DNA of 64,000 bases. Source: Coemansia sp. RSA 487 (lineage: Eukaryota; Kickxellomycota; Kickxellomycetes; Kickxellales; Kickxellaceae). Below are positions 48,238 to 58,914 of this stretch, piece by piece (position 1 is the stretch's first letter; each line of letters starts with the position of its first letter). A model generated the notes under the pieces. It did not search any database, was not told the DNA's origin, and saw nothing but the letters and a program-made list of their open reading frames with translations. The DNA is taken from NCBI GenBank assembly GCA_027577595.1, contig JANBRJ010000032.1, positions 62,001 through 126,000 on the forward strand, in the 5' to 3' direction. A program made the translations under genes and the position numbers.

Positions 48238-50874
48238 ATGCCGTCAATGGAGGACGATACATTCCAGCTAAATCACATATGGAGCGATTCGCAATCCGAA
48301 AGCACCACGACACGACCAGAGAACGTGTCCTCTGCAGCAGTACCGACAAGCATAAACCCTGATACAAACGGAGCGACACCAGAGAGTGCGTGCAGCAACG
48401 ATGAAGATGTATCATATATGGGCAGCCACGACCAAGGCGAATCAGTGGTGCCATTGCGGCGGATCCATTCGTCACAGGAGGCGTTGATAAACAGAAGGGA
48501 CGACAGGACCGACATGGACGTGATAACGGGGTGGCTGTACAACGGACCGCTGCAGCGCGCAAAATACGAGGACTTTTCGACAATAGACTGGATATACGAC
48601 AGCAACAAACTGCGGCATTCTGCAAGTGAGCTACGAGCACGGCGCAGTGGCGGCAATGGAGCTAGCAGAACGGACAGGTTGAAAGTGCTGCTAGACGAGT
48701 CGAAGCCCTGGATCGTGCTGATAGCAGTGGGGTTCACGATGGGTCTTTTGGCCACATGCATCTCGGTGACGTCGCAGTGGCTGATCGACATCAAGAACGG
48801 ACACTGCCGCACTGGGTTCTACCTGAATCGGCGGTTCTGCTGCTGGAACGCCGACAGCATATGCATGGACTGGGTGACTTGGGGCGAGCACATGCGCGTG
48901 CGGTGGGCGTGGATCGACTGGCTGCTACAGTACTTTGTGTTTATATTCGATGCGGTTCTGTTTGCCGGCGCAAGCACGTACCTTGTGACCGAGTACGCGC
49001 CATATGCGGCGGGCCAGGGGATTGCCGAGATCAAGACGATTATGAGCGGCTTTATGATGCGCAAGTTCCTGGGCGCGCGCACGCTGTGCATCAAATGCGT
49101 GGGTGTGGTGCTGTCGGTGGCGTCGGGGCTGAGTCTGGGGAAGGAAGGCACGATGGTGCACATTGCGTGCTGCTGCTGCAACGTGTACACGCGACTGTTT
49201 GGCCGGCTGCGCGGCAACGAGGTCCGGCGCCGTGAGCTGCTGTCGGCGGCGTCGGCGGCAGGCATATCTGTGGCATTTGGGTCGCCGATCGCCGGCGTGC
49301 TGTTCAGCTTGGAGCAGGTGTCGTACTACTTTACCACGAAGACTATGTGGCGGAGTCTATTCTGTGCGGCGTCGGCGGCAGTGACACTCAAGTTCTTCAA
49401 CCCGTTCCGCAATGGCAAGCTCGTGCCGTTCCAGGTCACGTACGACCGCACGTGGGATCTGTTTGAGCTGTGGTTCTTCTTGCTCATTGGCACAATCAGC
49501 GGCGTCGCCGGCACCGTGCAGAACCGCTTGGCGCTGTTTCTGATGGAATACCGCCAGCGGTCGGTGCTCAAGACGTTTGCGCGCGGGGAGGTCGTTGTGG
49601 TTGCGCTTGTCACCGCCGCCATCAGCTACCTGAGCGTCTATCTGCGCGCCGACACCGTGACGCTTGTATCCAATCTGTTCACCGAGTGCACTGTGCAGGA
49701 TGACGTTGGGCTGTGCAACAGCGACGATCGCGTGGCTAACGCACTGTCGCTACTGGTGACATCGGGCATCCGCGTGGTGCTGACGGCTGTGGCGTGCGGG
49801 CTGGCGGTGCCTGCCGGGATGTTCCTGCCATCGATGGCTACTGGCGCAAGCATCGGCCGCGCAATCGGCATGATTATCCAGACGCTGTACGAAAGACACC
49901 CGACGTGGCGGCTATTCGGTGCGTGCAAGCCGGACGTGCCGTGCATCACTCCGGGTGTCTATGCGCTGGTTGGAGCAGCATCGATGCTGTCGTCAACGAC
50001 TCGGATGACTGTCACCGTTGTTGTCATCATGTTTGAGCTGACCGACGCGCTGATATACGTCCTGCCTATCATGCTGGCGGTGACTGTCAGCAAAGCTGTG
50101 GCTGACGCTATCTCAAAGGATGGGTACTTCGAGTCGATCATCCATCTCAACAGCTACCCGTTCCTTGCGATGGACCAAGAGTACGTGCTCCGCGGCACCA
50201 GTGACGAGCTGATGATCCGCGCCTCCGAAATGGCCGTGATAAGCGCAGCCGACGAGACCCTCGACACCGTGGTCGCTCTGCTGCAACGGTACTCGTACAG
50301 CGGGTTCCCCATAGTCAGGTCGGCGAGCACAATGGCGCTTGTCGGGTACATTTCGCGCGCCGATGTTCAAATGGTGGTGAAGCGTGCGCAAGAGCTAAGC
50401 ATGTATACGGGACAGTCGCCTTGCTGCTTTGGCCGAAACAACATACGTCAAGAACAGGCGGTCGACTTCCGTCCCTGGGTCGACTTTACGCCGATCACCA
50501 TATACCATAGCACTGATCTCAATCTTGTGGCCGAAATGTTCCGCCAGCTGGGCGTGCGCTATGTGCTGACCACTCACCAAGGGGTGCTGCTTGGCATCAT
50601 CACAAAGAAGGACATTGTGCGCACGGTGCGCATGCAGTCGAGGAACAATTTTGGCAAGCCGACGCTGTCCGGCCTCTTCTCTGGCTGTGTATCCCGCTAC
50701 TTGCCAGCCTCGTTGGCGTCCGGCGATGAGTACTATTTGGCACGAAGGGAGCTGAGTGGGTCGCACCAGCAGCGGCGGCAGCAGCAGCAACAGCAACAAC
50801 AGCAGCAGACAAGGCTCCATCTCCAGCAGATCCGGGGTCTCGGGATCCTCTCGCCAGATTCACAGACTCCCTGA
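48238..50874 (+). CDS. CLC-family chloride channel/transporter
   Basis: 878-residue CLC protein. A polar cytosolic N-terminus (1-150) precedes about 18 membrane helices (about 155-630), then two CBS domains (about 660-800) and a Gln-rich tail. Filter motifs: GQGIAEIK (about 260) where most CLCs have GSGIPE; GKEGTMVH with gating Glu303; GSPIAGVLFSLEQVSYYF, where the second acidic residue of the usual LEE (the proton glutamate of exchangers) is Gln360; GLAVPAGMFLPSMATGASIG; and ITPGVYALVGAA with the filter Tyr. Yeast Gef1 and animal ClC-3 to -7 keep the second Glu; pure channels replace it. I infer altered proton coupling. The open frame reaches 48184 by a TTG, but the first ATG is 48238. Confidence 0.92.
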   Translation: MPSMEDDTFQLNHIWSDSQSESTTTRPENVSSAAVPTSINPDTNGATPESACSNDEDVSYMGSHDQGESVVPLRRIHSSQEALINRRDDRTDMDVITGWLYNGPLQRAKYEDFSTIDWIYDSNKLRHSASELRARRSGGNGASRTDRLKVLLDESKPWIVLIAVGFTMGLLATCISVTSQWLIDIKNGHCRTGFYLNRRFCCWNADSICMDWVTWGEHMRVRWAWIDWLLQYFVFIFDAVLFAGASTYLVTEYAPYAAGQGIAEIKTIMSGFMMRKFLGARTLCIKCVGVVLSVASGLSLGKEGTMVHIACCCCNVYTRLFGRLRGNEVRRRELLSAASAAGISVAFGSPIAGVLFSLEQVSYYFTTKTMWRSLFCAASAAVTLKFFNPFRNGKLVPFQVTYDRTWDLFELWFFLLIGTISGVAGTVQNRLALFLMEYRQRSVLKTFARGEVVVVALVTAAISYLSVYLRADTVTLVSNLFTECTVQDDVGLCNSDDRVANALSLLVTSGIRVVLTAVACGLAVPAGMFLPSMATGASIGRAIGMIIQTLYERHPTWRLFGACKPDVPCITPGVYALVGAASMLSSTTRMTVTVVVIMFELTDALIYVLPIMLAVTVSKAVADAISKDGYFESIIHLNSYPFLAMDQEYVLRGTSDELMIRASEMAVISAADETLDTVVALLQRYSYSGFPIVRSASTMALVGYISRADVQMVVKRAQELSMYTGQSPCCFGRNNIRQEQAVDFRPWVDFTPITIYHSTDLNLVAEMFRQLGVRYVLTTHQGVLLGIITKKDIVRTVRMQSRNNFGKPTLSGLFSGCVSRYLPASLASGDEYYLARRELSGSHQQRRQQQQQQQQQQTRLHLQQIRGLGILSPDSQTP

Positions 50875-51171
50875 ATATCGACCAAGACCTATTTTTTTCT
50901 GTTGTAAGATTTTTGCTGTGGCAAAAAAAAAAAGAAAGAAATTTAAGCTCTGACGATTGGAGAAGCTTTGCATGAATCAAAAGCGCGTTGCATTTAACAA
51001 GAGGGCAAAACGTGACACGCAACGCGTTTTGAACGCGTTTTCTTCGCTTTTTTCGTGTCCCTCAAAAAATGCAAACCTTTTGTCCAGCAAACCATCTTTT
51101 CTGCTTCCCTCAGTTATGAATTTATCCCACTACATTTTTCTACTCACAGATTCCAGAGGCTAATTTCAGAA

Positions 51172-54100
51172 ATGCACATAAAAAGGGTATGGCCAGAATT
51201 GTTTTGCACATTTCCATGTTGTTAATACGTAGAGCCTTTGCCCCAGACAGAGACACGCGCATAAATAGAGAGCCTACTTTTGGATCAACAAATACTCACC
51301 GATACATGCGCTGTTCGTTGCTGTTTGCTGCCTGTAGATCACTATCCAAGGTTTCAAGTCTTACAGAGACGAAACCACAACGGATCCACTGAGTCCGCAC
51401 CACAACGTAGTAGGTAAGTCGCCGGCCCCATGGTCTTTATGTCATGCTTGAGTATTCTGTACAGCCAAAGGAAACAGATGTGCACTAATCCGCAGTAAAA
51501 TAATGTATGCGCTGCACCATCACGTTTTGCTCAAAGAGGAGCATAGTCGGCCGCAACGGATCTGGAAAGAGCAACTTTTTCGCAGCCGTGCGGTTTGTGC
51601 TGAGCGACGCGTACACGAACCTAGGGCGCGAGGAACGGCAAGCGCTGCTGCACGAGGGCACAGGTCCCGCCACGATGTCAGCGTTCGTTGAAATCGTATT
51701 CGACAACGCTGACAACCGATTTCCGACGGGCAAAGACGAAACCGTTGTGCGGCGCACCATAGGGCTCAAAAAGGACGACTACTCGTTGGATAAGAAGAGC
51801 TCGACCAAAAGCGAGATTGCCAGCCTTTTGGAGAGCGCCGGGTTTTCGCGGTCCAATCCGTACTACATTGTGCCGCAGGGGCGGATCACATCCCTTACAC
51901 ACGCCAAGGACGCCGAGCGCCTCACGCTTCTTAAGGAGGTTGCGGGCACTAAGGTGTACGAGGCCCGGAGAGAAGCCAGTCTAAAGATCATCGACGAGAC
52001 TGAGCGCACACGGGCGAAGATTGGCGAGGATTTGGCTCTCATTGAGGAACGGCTGGGCGAATTGGATTCTGAAAAGGAGGAGCTCGACAAGTACCGTTCA
52101 CTGGACCGCGAGCGCCGGTGCCTCGAGTACGCGATCTACTCGGTCGAGCAAGAAGACATCGTGGAGCAACTGGACGAAATTGATATTCGGCGTGAGCAGC
52201 TAGTTGTTGCCGTCAATGCACGCCAGGAAACGTGTGGCGACTTGGAGCGCCAGGCCTCGGACCTTGAGCCTGAGATCCGTGCTGCCAAGCAGGCGCTCGA
52301 GATCCTGCGTATTGAGCACGAGCAGCTGGCTTTTGAGGCTGAGGATCATGCGCGTGCACGTGCGCAAGTCGAGTCGGCCATCCAAGATCTGGAGCAGGAC
52401 AGGGCGACGGGCCGTGATAGTATCACAGAGCTCCGCCGCACCGTTGATAACCTTTCACGCGAGGTGCGTAAACGCGAGAACGAGCTGGCAAAGGTCGAAG
52501 GAAACTACGAGAAGGCGCTTGCAGCAGAGACACAGCTACGTGAGCAGTTCGAGGTTGCCGACCAGCAGCGCAAGTCTCTTTTGCAGAAACAGGGCCGCAG
52601 CGGGCATTTCTCCAGCAAAAGCCAGCGCGACAAGTGGCTGCAAACCGAGATTGCCAGGCTTGAGACCTCGGTCCAGCAACACCGCGCACAGGTTGTAGCC
52701 ACCGAGGAGGAGCAGGCTGGGCTACGCACGCGGCTGGACGAAATCAAGAGCTCTGTTTCAGCGGCCAGGGAAAAGGCTGATTCATGTGCCGAGCAGATAA
52801 GCACGATGCAGGCGCAGGAGGTTGGACTCAGGGAGGACAAAGACGCCAAAGCCAGCAAGCGCAAGGAACTGTGGCGCAAGGAGGCGCGTTTGGAGACCGA
52901 GGGCAGCGACTTGCGCGAGGAGCTCAAGCGCGCCGAGCGTGCGCTGGGAGGCACGGTGGACAGGGCCACAAGCGAGGGCCTGCAGGCACTACCGGGGATC
53001 TGCGAGCGACTCGGATTGAGCGGCGTCCACGGCCCACTGTTCGAGCTGTTCGAGGTCGACGAGACGTACCGCTCATGCGTCGAGACTATCGCAGGATCCA
53101 GTCTATTCCACGTCGTGGTTGACACCGACGATACTGCGTCGAGGATCATGGACGAGCTGAATCGGAAGAAGCTCGGCCGGCTGACATTCATGCCGCTCAA
53201 CCGGATGCATCCGCCACCGGCTACATATCCAGAAGCGAGCGACGCGATCCCGATGATCGAGCGGCTGCGCTTCAGCCGCCGGTATCAGCGTGCCTTCGAG
53301 CAGGTCTTTGGCAGGACAATTATCTGCCCGTCGCTCGAGGTGGGCAGCGGCTATGCGCGCAGCATGAACCTGACGGCTGTGACGCTGGAGGGCGACAAGG
53401 TCGACCGGCGCGGTGAGCTGATGGGCGGCTTCTCGAGCCGCAAAGGGTCGCGTCTCGAGGCTGCCAAGGCGCTCGTGCACATCCAGGGCCGCGTGAAGGA
53501 GGCGGAGCGCCAGGAGAAGGAGATCATGGCTGCGCTGTCGACGCTGGACCAGGAGATTACGGGGCAACACAGCGAGCTCCAGTTGCTCAGCGCACACGTT
53601 ATGCAAGCAAACAACGAGCGGAGCAGCGCCAAGCAGGATCTGAAGCAACTGGCCAAGACCGAGGCCAGCGCCAAGCTATTTGCCGAGAACGCAAGCAAGT
53701 CGCTGGCATCGCTCAATGCGCAGCTACGCAGTGCTGAGCGCGAGCTACAGACTATGCAGACGGAGATTGGGACGCCGTTCTCGCGCGGCATTACCGCCGA
53801 GGAGCGCTCGCAGCTCGAGCAACTGGCCACGCAAGCCGATGCGCAAGCGAGCGAACTTTCGCAGCTGCTAGCCAAACGCGTGGAGCTCGAGGGTCGACGC
53901 AACGTGCTGCAAAACGAGCTTGGGCTTGGAATGCGCATGCGTCTTGAGGACGCGCAGCGACAACTCGAGCAAGCCACCGCTGAGAATCCAGACAAGACCA
54001 TTGGCGTGCGCAGCCGTGAGCTGGCCAAAGTGGCCCAAGCGCAAGATCAGATTAGCCAGCAGCTGACCGACATCCATCAAGAGATCGAGGACAAGACACG

Positions 54101-55046
54101 CGAGATCACCGACCTGGAGAAGCAGCTCAGTGAGACGCAAGCGCGACTGGATACCGAGAACAGGCGTGTGCAGGGCGAGATGGAGCAGCTGGACAAGTGC
54201 CTGGCGCAGCGCAACCTCTATTTGCAAAAGAAGAACGAATACATGCGCAACATCCAGGATCTGGGCGTTCTCCCTGAAGAGGCGTTCCGCAACTTTAACC
54301 GCGCACAATTGCCCAAGCTGGCGAAGAAGCTGCACAAAACGAACGAGAAGCTCAAGACATTTGGCCACGTCAACAAAAAGGCCTTTGAGCAATACACGAT
54401 CTTTGCCCGCCAGCGCGAGGGCATCCAGCAACGTAAGCGCGAGCTGGACCAGTCGGCCGCATCAATCGAGGAGCTGATCGAGGTGCTTGACCAGCGCAAG
54501 GACGAAGCCATCGAGCGCACCTTCAACCAGGTGTCCAAGTACTTTAGCCAAGTGTTTACCAAGCTTGTTCCGGCTGGCAAGGGCTCGCTCATCATGCAAA
54601 GGCGCACAGACAACACTGCCGACGACTCGATGGACGGCGGCGGCAGCAACACGTCGACTTCAGTGGAGAACTACACGGGCGTGACCATCCGCGTATCCTT
54701 CAACAGCAGCACTGACGAGGGCCTACATATGCAGCAGCTCTCTGGCGGCCAAAAGTCGCTTGTTGCGCTTGCGCTGATATTTGCGATCCAGCAGTGTGAC
54801 CCGGCGCCGTTCTATCTCTTTGACGAAATCGATGCCAACCTGGATGCCGTGCACAGGACTGCGGTCGCAGATATGATCCACGAGCTGAGTCGTAGCTCGC
54901 AGTTCGTGACAACGACGTTCCGTCCCGAGATGCTGGTGCATGCGGACAAGTTTTACGGCGTTACTTTTGAGAACAAGGTTTCACAGATCACGACTATCAC
55001 ACAGGGCGCTGCGGTGTCTTTCATCGATGAAACACAGCCGTCGTGA
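51172..55046 (+). CDS. SMC3: Cohesin subunit Smc3 (three exons)
   Basis: 1196-residue Smc3, the ATPase that with Smc1, Scc1 and Scc3 forms cohesin. Coding exons: 51172-51186 (only ATGCACATAAAAAGG, MHIKR), 51338-51413 and 51547-55046. Splicing restores the conserved start [20 protein letters not shown], then [20 protein letters not shown] (Walker A, N-terminal head). [10 protein letters not shown] keeps the two adjacent lysines acetylated by Eco1. Long coiled coils flank the hinge (about 515-670: [30 protein letters not shown]). The C-terminal head has the signature [20 protein letters not shown] and Walker [14 protein letters not shown]. Donors are GTATGG and GTAAGT; acceptors are CTGTAG and GCATAG. 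Length is normal for the family. Confidence 0.97.
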
Positions 55047-55944
55047 TCGCTTTCTCTTTCATTTGTGAGTTGTCTGTTTTTCTTTTTTGATGTTGATGTT
55101 GACTGTGAATTTGGGAAGGCGGATGTTTCCTTTTTATCCATTTTGGCAAAATGGAAACGCTTGATGAGAGAGAACGAGAGAGAGCGAGACTGCAGTGAAT
55201 GTGGATGTGCGGGAAAACTTTCTTGTTGGGTGCTTTTCGCGCAAAAGTGAAAGAACCAAAACATCTGTGCCCAGCTCTTTGTGTGTGCTTGGCGCCTGGC
55301 TTCCATGTGTGCAAAAAGCGTGAATTTGCAAAAATGTGACATCATGAACCGAAGCGCAGATTCAAAGAAATCAGAACAGGTTCGATTGTGCACGCGGTCT
55401 GAGCCCTTCGAACAATTGAAGTGCAGACAGAGAATATAACCTCTATAGATCTGCTCATTTTCCGCACCAACCAAAGTGAAATGCAGCTGAGACCGTTTTG
55501 TGCAAACAACGGCCAAGCTCATTCGCTGGGCGCGGATTATTTTTCAAAAAGAACAGATATGTCACTATATGTATGGATTGTCAATCCTCTTCTATTTATT
55601 GTTTCCCGCTTGGCAATCCCAACCATCTCAAATAAAAAGGAATAGAAATCAGAAAAACAAGTGTAAAGAAAAGGAGGTTGGGATCTGCTCTGATGACAAC
55701 ATTTGTAATTTTTTTTTTCCAAAATGCTCCTCACAACTTTTGGCTCTCTAGTGCTTTTTCATTGCTAATTTTTGTTGTGGATATTGTTTTGACGCTTATT
55801 TATAGCGAAAAGTAGTTTGTTCCTTTTTGGTTTCAAAGAAGTTGCTGGTTCCTCTTCTTTCCCTTGCCTTCTCGCATCACAAGCATTCATTTCTACATCT
55901 TCCTTTTTTCTCTCTAGCATCGCCCTTTCAAATACAAGCATAAA
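55047..55944. other. Intergenic region, SMC3 to small surface protein
   Basis: 900 bases. An imperfect 17-base palindrome CCATTTTGGCAAAATGG lies near 55138, and a T-rich leader precedes the next gene. No supported ORF. Confidence 0.5.
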
Positions 55945-56454
55945 ATGCAGTTGTCAAAACTCTCTGTTGCATTGTTCGCCCTTGTTGCAGTTGCTGCTGC
56001 AGCACCAGCACCAGCACCAGCAGATGATGGCCCACTCACCATTATTCGCATCGGCCACGACGCCGAAACCAACGAGTCGTCGACCGGTGAAGCATCGTCG
56101 TCTAGCAAAGAGGGTAAACACAGCAGCAGTAGCAAGGATGACAACAAGGACTCTAGCAATGGCGATGACTCCACTGACGCCGACTCCTCTTCTCCGGCCG
56201 ATGATAGCAGTAGCCCTGATGACTCTGAAAGCCCAGATAGCAGCAGCAGCAGCAGCAGCTCAGATGATGCTTCGACCGATGGTGCTTCCTCAGAGGACGC
56301 TGAAACATCGACCTTCTTTGTTGACGGTTCCACTTCTGTTGTCACACTTTCGGAGGCCACATACTCGAGTAATGCGTTCTCGCTTCAAAGCACTGTCTCT
56401 GTAGTTTCGCTTGCTGTTGCTGGCGGTGTTACTGTCCTTTTGGCCGCCTTCTAA
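55945..56454 (+). CDS. Ser/Asp-rich GPI-type surface protein
   Basis: 169-residue orphan. Signal peptide MQLSKLSVALFALVAVAAAA, followed by a short Ala-Pro repeat (PAPAPA). The body is extremely rich in Ser and Asp, with a run of eight Ser encoded mainly by AGC codons. A folded-looking strip (TSTFFVDGSTSVVTLSEATY) precedes the hydrophobic C-terminal tail (VVSLAVAGGVTVLLAAF), a GPI-type signal. The acidic, Ser-rich stalk would be heavily O-mannosylated and project from the wall. No homologue is recognised. Same orientation as the next small surface-protein gene, 694 bases on. Confidence 0.85.
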   Translation: MQLSKLSVALFALVAVAAAAPAPAPADDGPLTIIRIGHDAETNESSTGEASSSSKEGKHSSSSKDDNKDSSNGDDSTDADSSSPADDSSSPDDSESPDSSSSSSSSDDASTDGASSEDAETSTFFVDGSTSVVTLSEATYSSNAFSLQSTVSVVSLAVAGGVTVLLAAF

Positions 56455-57148
56455 AGCCACCTGGGACATGTGTTCCCGCCTCCAGCTTGTTTTCTTTTAC
56501 AGCTTGTAAACTTGTTCCTTTGTGATTTAATAACGAATCAAAACGTTTTATACATCCTTTCAGCACACATTATCCACCACCACCTTTTGGCTTTTTCTTT
56601 TGCCATGTCTTGATTAGACTGATAATTGCGATTTACTTTTTCTGATCTTTGGGTCCAGAACATTGACCAGCTAGCACTTACCGTCTCTCGGAGATTTTAT
56701 GCACAAACAGGACATGCCCGGATTTCAATATCATGCAAGAAAATGAAAGCACTAGAGCTTTAAACGCATAGAAAGAGGAATAATCCGCAAAAAAAGAATG
56801 CGGCGAGAGCATTGCACAAAGCCTCACATACTGCATATTTTGCCCATTGGCGATGGTGTAACATTTAGTATCAAACAAATGTTACCAGTGCACAGTCTAT
56901 GTCCATTAGAATAATTTCTATTGTTCTGGATGCTTTGTACAACATCCTAATTGCAATAACACTAAAAAAACTTGGTATTATATGCTCGGTAGCAATGTTT
57001 TTATTCTTGCCTTTGTGAACCATTCCTTCTTCTCTTGCTTTCGTTCTTGTTTCTTTTTCCTTTAAGAATTATCATCTACAAATACAGTACAGATATCGTC
57101 ACCGTCTACTTGGAAATTTCATATTCTACAGATTTCATACGATAAAAA
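56455..57148. other. Spacer between two small surface-protein genes
   Basis: About 690 AT-rich bases; the last 130 form the T/C-rich leader of the following gene. A 66-codon minus-strand frame is featureless. Nothing else recognised. Confidence 0.5.
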
Positions 57149-57487
57149 ATGAAGACCTATAACTCTGCCTTGGTTCTCTCTGCTATTATCGCTGCATCAG
57201 CTGCTTCAGTGGCTGCTCAGGCTGCAGACACGGGGGCTAGTGCTGGTGGCGCTGCCGCCGCTCCGTCATCGAGCGGAGCAAGCGTGCTGAGTGGAGACGC
57301 CTCGGCCACAGGTACCGCCACGGGTACTGATTCCGGAACCGACTCAGCAGGCTCGTCAGGAAGCGACTCCACTTCTACCTCCACCAAGACAAGCGATGCT
57401 GGTGGCAGACTTTCAGCACTTGCGTGGTCTGCTAACCTTGGAGCGGCTGCTATGATTGTGGCTGTTGCAGTTGGCTCATACTATTAA
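57149..57487 (+). CDS. Ala/Ser/Thr-rich GPI-type surface protein
   Basis: 112-residue orphan. Signal peptide MKTYNSALVLSAIIAASAAS with cleavage near VAAQA. The body (25-85) consists nearly only of Ala, Gly, Ser, Thr and Asp (ATGTATGTDSGTDSAGSSGS), an O-glycosylation-prone stalk. The C-terminal hydrophobic segment (LGAAAMIVAVAVGSYY) ends the protein, so a GPI anchor is predicted, with DAGG as possible attachment site. In composition it resembles the gene at 26423 but has no ordered repeats. Second of a tandem pair with the 55945 gene. Confidence 0.8.
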   Translation: MKTYNSALVLSAIIAASAASVAAQAADTGASAGGAAAAPSSSGASVLSGDASATGTATGTDSGTDSAGSSGSDSTSTSTKTSDAGGRLSALAWSANLGAAAMIVAVAVGSYY

Positions 57488-58222
57488 AAATAAATGACTA
57501 TCTTTTATTTTTCTTTACCCTAGGAATTTTTCTTTTTTTCGTATCAGGTTGAATTATTGAACAGAGACTATTCACAAGCATGTAAACCCTAAGCTTATTA
57601 TACTCAAACAAAAATATCTTCAAGTACTTCCCGCATCTGTAGGATTACATTCTGTATGCTGTGGAAAATTCGTGTTTTATGACAACTGGGGGTATACGTG
57701 ATAAACGTCTTCACCAGGCATATAGACCCTGAATTGCACATTTGTATGCTAAACAGGTAGCTTTCCATGACGTAATTATTTAGTTAATTTTCTGTTTTTA
57801 CTCGGAAGAACCCTCTTCTTGCTTGGAAAGTATGGTGTAACCTTGCATTTTCGTCAGACTTATTTTTCTTTGGCCGCGAAACAGGAAGAAAGAAATTACG
57901 TCAAGTTGTTTTGATACAGTATTTCGTGATTGCTTGTATAAATTGCCCAAGTCATAAAACAAAGATAGGCACGTTTCGCTTGTCGCTTGTTTTATCCTTT
58001 GAATAAAGGAATTTTACAAAGAAAAGCGAAGAGGTGTCCCACCATTTTATGTGTTCCAGTCAGTATATCCAATGTTACACTATAGACGCTAGGACTGTTA
58101 CGTAGGAGTATAATATATATTTAAAACAGAAAACTAAGGATGACATGAGGAAATGGTACGAAGTGTTAGGCTATTTTATACCCGTACGCCACCAAGGATC
58201 ATAACGTTCAGGAACCACTTAT

Positions 58223-58246
58223 CAAGAATATGACATCATATTCTTG
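58223..58246. repeat. Perfect 11-bp palindrome arms around two bases
   Basis: CAAGAATATGA and its exact complement TCATATTCTTG separated by CA. Could be a dimeric regulator site or cruciform; no gene starts within 400 bases. Confidence 0.55.
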
Positions 58247-58445
58247 TGATAGATATTCAAAACTGGCATGACATTCAACAGCCATGCATATCATCCAAAA
58301 TGTCCCCCACCAACCTGATAAAATAATGGGGGAAGGGGGCTGAATGCAATCAGTTGGTGGTTTTCTTTTCTTTTTCGCTAAGGCTTGCTTTCTTTTTTTC
58401 GAAAAAAGCAAAGTCAAATGACGATGGCTACCAACGCAAAACAAT

Positions 58446-58466
58446 CCTTTTTGGAAACCAAAAAGG
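58446..58466. other. Perfect 9-bp hairpin, three-base loop
   Basis: CCTTTTTGG, AAA, CCAAAAAGG. It lies 200 bases upstream of the small AT-rich gene at 58666. Confidence 0.5.
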
Positions 58467-58665
58467 GTAGCACGGGCTTGGGGTTATAAATTGATGGACA
58501 TACCATTGTCCTGTCCCAAGCTGTTTTTATTCATTTATCATATACTTCCTATCATCCACCTTTTTTAGTCTCTTGTATATATTGGATAGTTTTAGACAGA
58601 TATTTTTCTGTGCAAAATATAGAGCATAAACTACTTTGCCACATACCACGACTGAGTTAGTAATT

Positions 58666-58914
58666 ATGGCTATGCACTACTATATCTTTTCTCGCCCTGT
58701 AAACCCCAAAAGAAAAAGCAAGTTTAATCTTCAGTTTACTACACTTATACCAGTTTATACTGGTGATACAGTAGAGATAGTCATGGAAAAGGTAAAAGAA
58801 AAGAAAAAATTTTATGTTAAGGGACTTAAAATACAAACAGCAAAAGCGATAACTCCTACTACGAAATTTTCAGAATTGGGATTCAAAGAACGTGATGAGA
58901 TTAGGCTGAGCTAA
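58666..58914 (+). CDS. AT-rich orphan, possible ubiquitin-like fold
   Basis: 82-residue lysine-rich protein (MAMHYYIFSRPVNPKRKSKF at the start). The last 55 residues follow the order of a ubiquitin-like beta-grasp. A strand pair (FNLQFTTLIPV) leads to a Thr-initiated helix DTVEIVMEKVKEKKK, in the place of ubiquitin's DTIENVKAKIQDKEG. Next come a strand VKGLKIQTAKAI and TKFSELGFKERDEIRLS, where ubiquitin has TLSDYNIQKESTLHLVLR. No C-terminal GG, so conjugation is unlikely. Codons end mostly in A or T, unlike the GC-rich neighbours, which suits a recently acquired or fast-evolving gene. The frame extends to a TTG at 58636; the ATG at 58666 is chosen. The fold call is inference. Confidence 0.5.
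   Translation: MAMHYYIFSRPVNPKRKSKFNLQFTTLIPVYTGDTVEIVMEKVKEKKKFYVKGLKIQTAKAITPTTKFSELGFKERDEIRLS

Larger units (their letters stand above)
57488..58665. other. AT-rich intergenic stretch with palindromes
   Basis: 1.18 kb without a supported gene. Contains a 24-base palindrome (58223-58246) and a hairpin (58446-58466). A 78-codon minus-strand frame at 58208-58444 spans the palindrome and is judged chance. Confidence 0.5.
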
